DNA from: Purpureocillium takamizusanense
Lineage: Eukaryota > Ascomycota > Sordariomycetes > Hypocreales > Ophiocordycipitaceae
Reading direction: 5' to 3'
DNA: 64,000 nt
Assembly (NCBI RefSeq): GCF_022605165.1
Contig: NC_063079.1
Location: forward strand, 754,001 to 818,000
Shown: positions 20,816 through 31,700 of the stretch, one piece after another
Layout of the letters: each line of letters opens with the position of its first letter
Numbering within the stretch: the first letter of the stretch is position 1
Notes under the pieces: generated by a model
The model's input: only the letters and a program-made list of their open reading frames with translations
Told to the model about the DNA's origin: nothing
Database searches by the model: none
Translations under genes and position numbers: made by a program

Positions 20816-23576
20816 AATATCAGCCTACCGTGGATTACCGAGCACCATGTACCGACGGTAGTCAGACGCCCAAACATGCTAGATATACACAACGAAACAC
20901 GACGAGCAAAAGAGAAATAGCCGAAATCGGCGCGGCGCAGCCCCTGAAGTGTAACACTCTGTCTCGTGACCCAACCGGGTGGGCGGTGCGGTTGCCTCAT
21001 TAGACTGATGGACAGCCGCGAGGAGTCTCGCGTGGGCAGGCGAAAGATGCGTTCTTTCGAGCTCTGGTCGGTCGAAACGCCAAGATCGCCAAGGTCATGG
21101 CGGGCATCGACAACTTGGCGCGCGGGGAAGATGCAATGCTCAGGAGAAAGACCCTGGACATGTGCTGCTTCTCTCTAGCGACATGTGCCACACACCACGG
21201 CAGGCAGCTCACGCGATTTGTTTACGACTACACCACACCATCAATTCCTGGACCATGGAAGTAACTCGCATGAGAGCCCTGTCAACTCGTCGACTAGAGG
21301 GGCACAGCAGGATGCGGCACGCCTAGGTTTCACCGACCGGGCCCGCCAAAGAGTTCCGCGACAATGCGCCCACGCGAAGGGCGGTCCGGCCTAGTGAGCA
21401 TGCGTACTATCCTACATTCTGCGAAGTTCGTGCTCGAAGGCGACAAAAGTGCGCGCACGCGCGATCTACTCTGCATCTGGGCCCGTACTGGGGAAGCGCT
21501 CATCCTCGGCGATGAGTCGGTGAAGCGTCAACTCCTCGGATGTTTGACCTGCCTGGTGAAATGACTACCCGACTGCGCCGCCGGTCATGGCCGAGGGACG
21601 TTTCGGCACGTCGGGGGATGCTGTGTCACCACGCGGCCGGGTCTCTCCCGAGGCTGACTTATATTGGGTAGTATTCCGTACAGGTTTCGCTCGGGGAAGG
21701 TGGTTCCCTTCGTGCATGGTGGTGCAGTATCGGCTGGGATGATGAATAGGGTCATGGTGCTGAGGTAGCGTCGGGACTGGAGGCTTCCCGACGTAGTCGA
21801 CCGGACCCTGCGCCGTAATGCATGCGCGTTTCTTCGAAGACACGTATTTTCCCCGGAGACCGGCCCTCTCTCAGCTTCGGCCCTCCGCTAGGGATATCCC
21901 TGTTCTTGACTCATCCGTCGTCGTCTGGGCCTCGATGGGCGCGACAGGCTGAAAGGAGCTGAGAGCAGGGCGTTACACCATCAACTTCCTGACATATCAA
22001 AGCCATGTCTCGCAACATGACGGTCGGAAAGGCCGGAAAAGTCATCCCGTCATCAGCAAAGCCAACGGAACATCTTGGCCGCCACGTGGCGGAGAGGTTT
22101 AGTCGCAGCCAGCGCTCGGCAAGCACGGATCTGCGAGTCGTCGCTTGACAGTCTGAGCCTGTGGTCCAGCAGCATCATCAGCAGCATCCTGCCTGCATAC
22201 CACCGTACCTGTGAACAACGGAACAACAAATGGCATCATAGACGCTGCCGAGCTGTCAAGGGACGGCGACAGCCACCGGTGACACACAAGTCCACAGCGA
22301 GCCTGCCATTGTCACAATCAATGCCTCCCTCCAGTGGACTCCCTGGTTGAGAATGGGCCGCCCTCTGAGACTGAAGGTTTTAGGCAGACAGAATCCCTTT
22401 GTCGTGAACCGTCCAGGTTTTTGTTGTCAGCCAAATTCGGGGAGTAGAAAGGAGGGCCCCAGACAAGGAGAAAAACAAAAACTGGTCTCTTTCCTTCGAG
22501 CGCCACGGCGGCGGCGTTATTATTAATTGTTCTCCCGACACACGCACCACACCAGCGGATCGCGGCCTCCCCACCGCCCCAGGAACACCGACGCCCGCCC
22601 ACACAGCAGCGACCGATCAAATTCGGCGATAGCAATGGTCGATTTCGGCGTTACATCCTGCGCGGCGGCGACGGGCGGGGTGGGTCAGTGAACCACGTTT
22701 TTTTTTTCTTCTCCTGGTCCGCCAACTGCCGGCATGGCCGTCATACCCGGTCCCGCATCCAGAACCTTGAAGACGTCGTTTCCTACTTTTTTCGGGGCCC
22801 AGTAATATGTACAGTAATAGCAGTAGTAGTGCTGTATACGTCGTCGTCGTCGTTGCCACTTCCACTACTAACTGGTTGATAACGACTGCTAGTACTAGCA
22901 AGGACAAGATGCACGAAAGGCGAGGTCAATGTGGACACCAACAAACAAGCCGAGGCTGGATATCACCTCCGCCCGTCCATGTAGTTCCGTCACCACATCT
23001 ACGTAACCCACACTGCATCGCCGTACCTTGCCTACGGACTTTTCCCAGGGGCGGACACCACAGCTACTACAGTAGCACCGGCAACGCGTGCTCCATAATA
23101 GTCCCTTCCCCTTTTTTTCACTCTACTGCTGAACACCGAAGGCACCGAGATGGGCGCCCGCCGTCGCCGCCGGGATGCATGACGTCAAGAAGACTCTGCG
23201 GCTGTCTCCCGGGCTGCCTTGTCGGATTGATAAGCTTTCCATTGTTGGTCGTCGATATATATAAACTCGCTGGTAGCTAGTAACTAGGGTGGCGGCGTCA
23301 ATGATAGTTTCCGAGTGTTGAGACTTGACCAGTACCCAACACAGCACACAACACACACACAGACCAGCGCACACTTCCGTCCCTTCGGTGCTCTCTGTGC
23401 TCTTTCTTTGTCTCTTTCACCTGTCGACGCAAAGGGAAATCAGCGCTCGAATCACTCACGCACTCGCTCGGCGCAGTTGGTCCGCTCAGCAGACTCGACG
23501 ACAACGATACAGACACATCGATTCGGGCCCCCGCCGAGGCTAGAATCAGAACAAGAAAACCTACACCTCGTACAAT
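20816..23576. other. Intergenic region with one unexplained open stretch and the ADH promoter
   Basis: No complete gene is supported. A plus-strand stretch at 21004-21264 is open for 86 codons and reads unusually protein-like (for example AKDAFFRALVGRNAKIAKVM); it follows a possible TTAG acceptor and ends PSIPGPWK before TAA, but no partner exon or family is recognised. The right end is the promoter and long leader of the alcohol dehydrogenase gene, pyrimidine-rich around 23390-23420. Confidence 0.4.
23255..23266 (+). promoter_or_regulatory. TATA box, candidate for the ADH gene
   Basis: TATATATAAACT lies about 320 bases before the ADH start codon. A CT-rich leader (around 23390-23420) and the ATG at 23577 follow. 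The match is strong and the spacing leaves a leader of plausible fungal length. Confidence 0.5.
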
Positions 23577-24835
23577 ATGCCCACCTTTACAGTGTTCAAG
23601 GGCGGCGAGGGCGGCAAGCCTAAGGAGAGCACGACAACCAAGCCAGATCAGCTCGTCGGCGACAACGTCCTCGTCAAGGTCACCGCGTCGGGCGTGTGCG
23701 GAACGGGTATGTTTCCTCAATTCCATGGCAATGACGGACGGCTTTGTAACCTATAATGGACTTTGACTGACCTTTACTTTTCTCTACATATAGACTTGCA
23801 TTATGTTAGTATTGACTTCCCTCGATAGTCCGCACGGAACATTAGACACGATACCATCACCATCTTTCCCCCATCCAACAGACCCATAACTGACTTCGTG
23901 AAATCCCACAGCTCACACAAGACATGGTCCTCGGCCACGAGGGCGTCGGCATCGTGCAAGACCTCGGCCCCGACGTCAAGTTCCTGCGCCGCGGGCAGCG
24001 CGTCGGCTGGGGCTACGAGACCAACAGCTGCGGGCACTGCATGGAGTGCCTGCAGGGCGAGGAGACCTTCTGCCCGCAGCGCGTCATGTACGGCATGCCC
24101 GCGAGCGCCGACCAGGGCAGCTTCGCCGCGGGGGCCGTCTGGCGCGAGGCCTTCCTCCACCCGCTCCCCGACGCGCTCCCCGACGAGCACGCCGCGCCCC
24201 TGCAGTGCGGCGGCGCCACCGTCTTCACCGCCCTGCAGGGCGTGAGGCCCGGCGAGACGGTCGGCGTCATGGGCGTCGGCGGGCTCGGGCACCTGGCCAT
24301 CCAGTTCGCCGCCAAGATGGGCTGCCGCGTCGTCGTGCTGTCTGGCTCGGAGAGGAAGAAGGGGCAGGCGCTTGAGCTTGGTGCCCATGAGTTCGTCGCC
24401 ATGTCTGCTGCGGGCCGCAGCAGCAACAAGAACAACAAGGACGGCCAGCAGCAGCAGCAACAGCAGCAGAACGGGGAGCACGACGAGCTGGAAATCAAGT
24501 CCCCCATCAACCGCCTCCTCGTCACCACATCCGCCCAACCCCAGTGGGACGTGCTCCTCCCCCTGCTCGCGCCGCGGTCGCAAATCTACCCGCTGTCCGT
24601 CGACGGCGGCAACTTCGAGTTCCCCTACATGCCCATCCTGGCCAAGGGCATCCGCATCCAGGGCGTCATCGTCGCCACGCGCGCCGTCCACCGCGAGATG
24701 CTCGACTTTGCCGCCTTCCACGACGTCAGGCCCATCGTCGAGAAGTTCCCCATGACCGAGGAGGGCATCGCCGCCGCGCTGGACCGCCTGGAGAAGGGGC
24801 AGGTCACGTATCGGGCGGTACTGATGGCTCAGTGA
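23577..24835 (+). CDS. Zinc-dependent alcohol dehydrogenase (MDR/CAD-like)
   Basis: Exons are 23577-23706, 23794-23804 and 23912-24835, giving 354 residues. The middle exon is only 11 nt (ACTTGCATTAT). It supplies the last bases of codon 44 and encodes DLHY after VCGT, so the catalytic-zinc motif GVCGTDLHY is complete only if it is spliced in. Catalytic-zinc ligands are Cys41, His56 (GHEGVG) and probably Cys146. The structural-zinc lobe has Cys87, Cys90, Cys93 and Cys101. The Rossmann motif GVGGLG spans 168-173. The enzyme interconverts alcohols and aldehydes with NAD(P); the substrate is unknown. An unusual hydrophilic insert with eight consecutive Gln lies within the nucleotide-binding half (about residues 205-235), encoded by CAG/CAA codons. 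The start is the first ATG after a CT-rich leader and fits the family's N-terminus. Confidence 0.88.
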
Positions 24836-26087
24836 GGAAGGAGATAAAAGAAAGAGGCAGGGGTCTCTATCGGAAGCTAGAGCAAAAGGCCTTGCGGGAG
24901 AACCACCAACAAAGGGGATTCGTGGCTCTGTATGCTGGGAAGGCAGAACAAGACTTGGCGAGTATATCAGCAGCACAGGGGGTCGGGGGGGGGATATGGC
25001 TCTGTATATGCCGGTCGAGGCTCCCCCCGGAACACTCTCGCGTCGATTACATAGATCACGGAAGCATGTGAGGGTATGCATAGGCGAGCCATAGATTTAT
25101 CATTTATAGATGAATGGAAAGAGAAAATCATAGCGCAGAAAAAATTACCTCAATGTGGCGATACAGGGGTCAAGACTCGTTGTCCACGCCCGACTTTGCG
25201 TCCTCGTTCTCGAGTGTTGCCAAGAGAAGAGCGGAGAACATCCGGGCGGCGTACTCTGTTATGAGTGAAAGACTTCAGATGCTATGGAGTATAAGCGGTC
25301 TTTATAAGCGCGAACCGTTCCAAGGCGAGGCTGCGAGTCTACCAGTCATCGTTCCGCCGACGCATATGCCTCCATGTTCTAGTAGCAGTAGTAGTAGTAG
25401 TAATAGTCACTAACTAGGGTCCACCCGCTGGCTCTATCTGACTTGGGAAACTGTAGCTCTCGCGGGCCTCTCGCTACGTACGCATAGGTCTCTTATAGCA
25501 AGGCCTCTACGATATTACACAGAGCCGTATGTGTCAAGGCGTGGGGCATTCAACTCCTATTAGTAGTAGACGCCAGTAATACAACGAGAGTGAGAGGATA
25601 CCTTGTCCCATCCCAAGTTCCTACCTATACACTAGTACATATCTTCTTGTACCAAGCATCACCCCTGATTCCCTTGCCAAACCGCCCACCCTGTTCGCTA
25701 CCGTGGCGCACCCCCCCCCTTTTTTTCTTTTGAATCAAATCGCTATGCGGCGTGACCACCACTCGCAACGAATCAAGGTTCGACGAACCGGCCCCAAAGC
25801 AGAGTCTACGGGGAAAGAGCTCATTCATCGAGCCATAGCCCCAAGGCCCGAGGCATGAAGTCGGCCCCGACATCGTGTTCGGCAAGGTGGCAACCTCAGC
25901 AGAGTCGTCATTCCCCTAGGAGGCCCTGTGCGGGCGCGCCCCCCCCCCTCTCTCTCCCTCCCTCTCTCTCTTTCTCCAATCGGCGTGCCAAACCAACACT
26001 AATCGCAATTTGCGGACAAGCGCCCCTTGTCGGAGTGCGAGACAAAACATGTTTTTTGGTCTGAACATTTCTAAAGGCTTAAATATT
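24836..26087. other. Intergenic region downstream of ADH, no supported gene
   Basis: Short frames only. A minus-strand stretch near 25720-25885 reads SMNELFPRRLCFGAGSSNL but has no recognisable family or splice partner. AGT/AGC trinucleotide runs lie near 25380-25410, and C and T homopolymers occur near 25710-25730 and 25940-25975. Confidence 0.4.
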
Positions 26088-26527
26088 TCAGCATCTGCGC
26101 TCATGGGTAACTTTAGAGTTCTCGTTTTGACCTACCGATCGGACGCACTTGAACTCCTTCTCGCGATAATAGGCATTCCAAAAAGCACGGCGCCCAGGGA
26201 CCACCTCGCGCACAGGCTTGGGCGCCCAATTGACGGTACACATTTGAGAAAACCAGTCACACTTCTGTGTTAAAAAAGACAAGAATAAGGAGAAGCAAGT
26301 TAGCAATGTGGTATGTTTCATCTCCCTGGCCGTTTTGGGCTCGGGTTTATACATGCCCCTTCGAGACTGTTGTTCCACTTGTCCACTTCAATCTGGGCCA
26401 CTCCTTTCGTATGGGCCATCAGCCAAAGCACATCCCCTGGCTGGGGAGGTAGCCTGTTTCCCCCGCGCGCGCCTTCAACCACGGCCAATACCACCACGGG
26501 CAACGAGGAGAGGAAAAGGAGCTTCAT
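26088..26527 (-). CDS. Possible small secreted cysteine-containing protein, structure uncertain
   Basis: On the minus strand an ATG at 26527 opens with a strong secretion signal (MKLLFLSSLPVVVLAVVEG) and reads on through GDVLWLMAHTKGVAQIEVDKW. Further down is a textbook intron end: GCTAAC branch site, pyrimidine tract and ACACAG acceptor at about 26273. The next frame reads KCDWFSQMCTVNWAPKPVRE, then FKCVRS, and ends RRC at a stop near 26088. The donor is unclear. A GTGGAC donor just after AQIE would keep phase 0 and join both parts, while the more conventional GTATAA donor would create an immediate stop. It is therefore either an effector-like gene of about 105 residues or a recently broken one. 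No family is recognised. Confidence 0.33.
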
Positions 26528-27834
26528 GGTTTGCTGTCGCGGAGTTGTCTTTCTCGAGAGTCCTGGTATAGATAGGATCGGGCTTGGAGACGGGCGTGTC
26601 TTGGGTTATTGCATGCGCGAATACGAAAACAAGGTGAGTAAAAAAAAAATCCCCCGCGAGCCATGTGATGATGGGTGTGTTTATATACGCGCGTCGACGA
26701 CGCACTGACGCTGATGGGAAAACGAGACATGTACGTAACATTTATGGTACATAGATATGTCTGCCGCAACAAAAGGCCGATACATTACCAATTCGATCTC
26801 TTACGTACAGATTTGGTGGGGGAAACTTTTATCGCGGCGCATCAATAGATGGATGCCTGTAGTACCAGACGTGTCACTGCACACGAGGCTCTATATTGCT
26901 TACAGGCTCCGCCCGGGCGAGTCGCATTATGTAGTCGAAAGTGTAGGTAGCTACCAAGTAGAGTTTCACTCTTGACCCGGTTACACATATCTCGGCAAGG
27001 CAGTGGCAAGCCCAGGATGCCAGCCACGTCGAGTACGTAAAGGCAGCTCTCTCTCACGGGAACTAGACCGACTTGTTCCTCCATGGTCGATATTAGATCG
27101 GGATATGGGCAGTGCTTCGTTACGGCCCTCTCTCTCTCTCTCTCTCACACACACACAGCATTGACACGTAAACCAAAGGACTCACAAACCACCCCAATCA
27201 TCCGGTAATGGACAGCTGTCGCACCCGTCCTACAATCAGGAGGCGGGCCAGGGCGCGTGGTCATGGCGAGCTAGAGGAGTAATGGTTGCCCAGTCACATA
27301 TACACATACATACCACGCACAGAGGGAGGGAGAGAGAGAGAGAGATGCCGCCTTTCGAGCGCAAAGCGGGCAAAACACCCGCATCTTGTCCTCTACCAGT
27401 CAGGTCCTTCCTCCCCACCCCTTTCCCGTTGTAGCCCCTTTGTGTTCCCAAACAATTACTGGTACATGTCTGTCAGTTCGCATCAAGCGCAGCCAAGGAT
27501 CCCCAGCCCGGCCAAGCCGCCGCCTGTCCCAGCTTCGTCACTTCCCCCAATCCCCAAGCCAAACCAGCTCGGCGACCACGATGATCCCCTCATCGCTGCT
27601 ATCCAAGGCTCTCTCTCTCCAGCCTGGACGGCCCCATCATCTGCGCTCGGCGCCTCCTACTCCACGGGCGGCGAGCCGGGCCCAACAGCAAGCCCGCGTA
27701 TTCCCAGTCCTGCGTAAAACGCGCATCCCACGGCCCAAAAAAGAAGACAAAAATTGACCAAAAAGAAAAGTCGATCAACTACCGGAGCCAGCAGAAAAAG
27801 GCAACAAACGATCAAGCGCGCGCGAGTTGACAGC
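26528..27834. other. Intergenic region, no supported gene
   Basis: Contains CT/CA dinucleotide runs around 27128-27156 and a GA run near 27325-27345. Frames are short or Pro/Ser-rich without family features. The right end is the 3' flank of the minus-strand H2A.Z gene. Confidence 0.45.
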
Positions 27835-28776
27835 TTACGCCTCGAGGGCCTTGGCCTTCTTTTTCTGCTCGACCTTGAGCAGCAGCGCGCGGTTGATGTG
27901 CGGCAGGACACCACCAAAGGCAATGGTGGCGCGGATCAACGTGTCGAGCTCCTCGTCACCGCGAATCGCGAGCTGGAGGTGGCGCGGCGTAATGCGCTTG
28001 ACCTTGAGGTCCTTGGCGGCGTTCTGCAGGCAGCCGTCAGTCAGCAGGCGGGGGTGGAAACGGGCGAGGATATGAGTCACTGATTTGGAGGGAGAGGAGG
28101 GGGGATACGTACGCCTGCCAGCTCAAGGACTTCGGCGGTCAGGTACTCGAGTACGGCGGTCACATACACGGCAGCCTTGGCGCCGACGCGCATCTTGTTC
28201 TGGGTGTTTTGCTTGAGGAAACGCTTGACACGACCGCAGGGGAACTGGCGAGGAGAAGATGGTCAGCATGGACGGCCACACGTTGCGCGACAACACGGGC
28301 GAGAAGAGACGAGATGGTGCGAGGCGAGGCGCGGTTCGAAGGTCCGGGACTTGCGCGCGCGCGCATCGAGTAACGCTCCCCGCCAGCGGGACACGCGACC
28401 AGCGTCGAGCGTCGTTTGCCTGACCGGGTCGCCGATCCGGCGCAGACGCGTTATCGATGCGAGTCGTCGCGATGCTCAGTGCTCGTGCCATCGTAGGCTG
28501 CTGGAAGATCGCTGACGCGTCGCATTTGCCCGAGTCGCGCGGCGCCGCATCGCGGGGAGGCTGGGTGGAGGGGGTCGCAGGAACCAAACACGCGCATGTC
28601 GCCGAAGAAGTCGTCGTCGTCGTCCTTTGTAGTCGTGCACGGCAGGCAAAGGGTGATCATCATCTTACCTGCAGGCCGGCGCGAGCAGAGTGGCTCTGCT
28701 GCTTCTTGTGGCCCTCGACGCTGGTCTTGCCGCCGGAGCTCTTGCCGCCAGAAGACTTTCCCTTGCCGCCGGGCAT
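27835..28776 (-). CDS. htz1: Histone variant H2A.Z
   Basis: Three minus-strand exons are proposed: 28776-28669, 28244-28113 and 28023-27835. They encode 142 residues, the normal H2A.Z length. The N-terminal tail is Lys/Gly/Ser-rich ([17 protein letters not shown]). The histone fold follows with [39 protein letters not shown] and [20 protein letters not shown]. The tract [20 protein letters not shown] is typical of H2A.Z rather than canonical H2A: it has the acidic EELD docking segment and lacks the SQ phosphorylation tail. H2A.Z replaces H2A in promoter-flanking nucleosomes through the SWR1 complex. Intron 1 is 424 nt, unusually long for this window, and intron 2 is 89 nt. Confidence 0.96.
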
Positions 28777-31700
28777 TTTGGACGCGGGCGTGTTTGGGGA
28801 ATTTGGGGTCGGGTAAAGAGCTGCGGGATGGTGAGATTCAAGCGTCGTCGTCGCGCGGATTCGATTTCGGAGATGTGTGCGGTGTTGATGGAAAGCGGGA
28901 TGCGTGCGAGCGTGCGTCGGTCGAGCTTTCGGGGGGTGTTTGAGGAGGTGGTGTGGCAGAAATTTAGCTGGGGAGGATCCAATGTTGTTGTTTGTTTGCC
29001 CTGCTGCTGCAGCTCGCCGGGTCGCATGGGGAGCGGGAGTAGCAGAGGGTGCACAGCGGGCACGCGGCCGCAGGAACGCTGATTGATGACGCCTAAAAGG
29101 AGAAGGGGGGGGGGGGGGCCCAGTGGGGGGTGGGCGGGCAAGAGGCGGTCCAGTTCCGGGCAGCTCAGTGCTGATGAGCCGCAAGAGGGGGACCGCTGGA
29201 GGGGCCCCCAGGCAGTGCCTCCCGCTGTGAGCCACTGGCAACTGCTCCTCGGAGGGGCCCCCGACCGGATGGAACGACCGGAAGCTGGTCCAGGCCGCTG
29301 CGGGCACGCACGCGCCTCACCACCGCGCCCCGGAACGAGCGCTGTGACGCTGTCGCCAGGCTGCGGCCCTGAATCGGCATCCCAACTGCTGGCAACAGGA
29401 GCTGGGAGGTGGTATGAGAAGCACCACCAACCTTGGAAGACCACCTACCAGTGGAGGGGGGGCTGTCCATTGCTCCATCGATAGCCAGGCGCAGGCGCCC
29501 GACGCGCTAGGGCGCTAGTGGCCCTGCCTCTGGAACGGGCTGTTTGCGGCGCCACAGTGAGTGAGTGGCCAGCAGCGCGGATTAGGCTTTTGTTGACATC
29601 AGCAACCTACCTTGCGCCCCGGAAAAATGCTCATTCCGGCCAGCCCGCCCACCTCGGTCAAGAGGAGTCACCTGGACGAGGCTGCTTCCTTTGCTCCAGC
29701 GGGCCGCAGAGACCACATGCGCAGCGACACCGTGTGGCCGTCATCCCACAACACAGAGGCGGCAGGCATATCATGTGGGTGGAGGACGGACGACGTCGTC
29801 AAAGGTCTCGCCCGCCGGGGGGGGGGTTTCGGTTTCGAGTCCCACGGGTATACGCACGTATCGAGATAGCTTGCGCAGTGCGGCTTCGAGTGATGATGAT
29901 GATGCACATGTGTGTGTTTGAGCTAGGCAAAGCCCGCCACACACATGGCCGAGTCGAGGCAGCCAGCCTGGCCCCCTCCGTCCCTATCGGTTTGATATTG
30001 GCATCAACCATTGAACAGGCAAAAATGTCATGGGAAACCGGGATCAAGCTGACAGGCTTACCTCGGGGCACGATCATGGCAACGTCCAGCTGGGTCCAAG
30101 CTTTCCCCCTCACGGGGTGACCCAGAGGAGGGAGGACCAAAGAAACAACAGACTGTGGGATGTCATCCCATCCTCTGCTGGGTGCCTAGCGGCGACACGG
30201 AGGAGCAGGAGGTCGGGCTGTGAGAGTCGTTCCGAGGCGGACAGAGCCTCGCGCCAGCCCCAGTCTCTGTGGGTGTGGGTGTGGCCGTGTTGGCACGCTC
30301 GCCCACTGTGCGTGGCCGGCCATTCTGCATTGTGGTAGTGGGCTGTGGCGGTGGTGGCGGTGCCCAGCTGTTGGTGATGTGGCTTGCTCGACGTGGCTGG
30401 TGCCTCCCCAGTTGGTCTGCTCACCTGCCTCACGACTTGGGAGGAATCAAGGCTATCAAACACCTCACGCCAGCGATGCGCGCAACTATGCATAGATACA
30501 TGATAGCGGTCATCTTTGCCTAGAGTCAGTGACGACATAGTTTCAAGCTGCAATAGAGATTCATAATTATCGTAGTCGGCTGCTTGTTGTCGTTTCAGTT
30601 GCAAGTCGGGTAGGGCATGTCTGCCTGCATGGTCGAGTTTACATTTGCCACAACACAAATGAGCTGCCTGAACTGTTACTCCGAACAAGTTGGACTCTTC
30701 TCAACTACGAATAAGCTAAGTAATATTCAGTTGCCTGGAAACGTTTTTGTTTTCCTCTTCGGCAAGCCACGCAACGCATGCCTGGCAGCATTCACATCAT
30801 GCGCATCCCCCAATCCCGGGTAGGTCGTATTCCCTTCGACTGGTGCCTCATTGAGACTGCCACTCAAGCACGACTCCATGAGCATCAATCTTCGACCACG
30901 ACCCCGACCTGGTGCAGTAATCTTCCAGAATCGCCCCGTCGGTTGCTATTTTAACGCACTCCACGCGGCCCCCCGGGAGCGCCAAGCGTCGCAACCGGTA
31001 GGTAGGTGTAACGGCAAGTTACACACACGCGGGAGAAAATGAAGGTCGGTCCCACGTCCCACCGTCATCTCGTTTGCGTCTCTACGTACTGCGTATCGGC
31101 CACTGCTGTCAAAGGGTCATGACCAGGGGCCCGGGAAGGGGGAAAGGCCAGAATCGGCGGCATCTCACAGAACCATTTCCTTCGTCCCGTCAACTCGACC
31201 TCCCCCGCCCACCCCTTTCGTGCCGCGCGTCTTCGATCCGGGGTTTCTGGAACATTTCCCGCTGCGTGTGCGGCTCCCTCGGAAATGAAGCGAAAGTCAA
31301 CGGCGTGAGGTAGGTCGGCAGGCTTGTTGGAGCTTCTGTTCCGTGTCGACGGGGAGACGACGGTAGTGGGCGCTTCAGATAAATGACGCATTACATACGA
31401 ACGAACCGACATCAGGATGCGGCGTCAAGCCCGCGTCGTGTGCAAAAGCAAATGCACGACAGCTGAGATGCGCTCTGCAGCTGGCGCAAGCGGGCTGCTG
31501 CATGAGTTCCGAGTCGCGGACGCGCCCGTGGCGTCTGATGCTGTCTGGTTCGGTCCAACCTCGACTAGAACCCCTGCAGGTATGCAGTTGTTGGTGGTGC
31601 CGCCGTCGAGTCGAGGTTAGGACACATGGAGGTATACCCGGACATCTCAAGCAGTAGTAGTACGTACATTTACAGAAGCGGCGACGAACGCACAGCATCC

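Noticed and set aside
23801..25081. A 426-codon minus-strand frame opposite the ADH.
   Set aside because: Mirror frame of GC-biased codons; the plus strand carries all zinc and Rossmann motifs.
28660..29444. Minus-strand frames of 215-259 codons running into the H2A.Z first exon.
   Set aside because: They are an upstream extension or a shifted reading of the H2A.Z exon. The start at 28776 gives the conserved histone N-terminus and no extension is expected.
29831..29843. GGTTTCGAGTCCC, another T-loop-like string.
   Set aside because: Flanks are a G homopolymer and do not form a tRNA cloverleaf.
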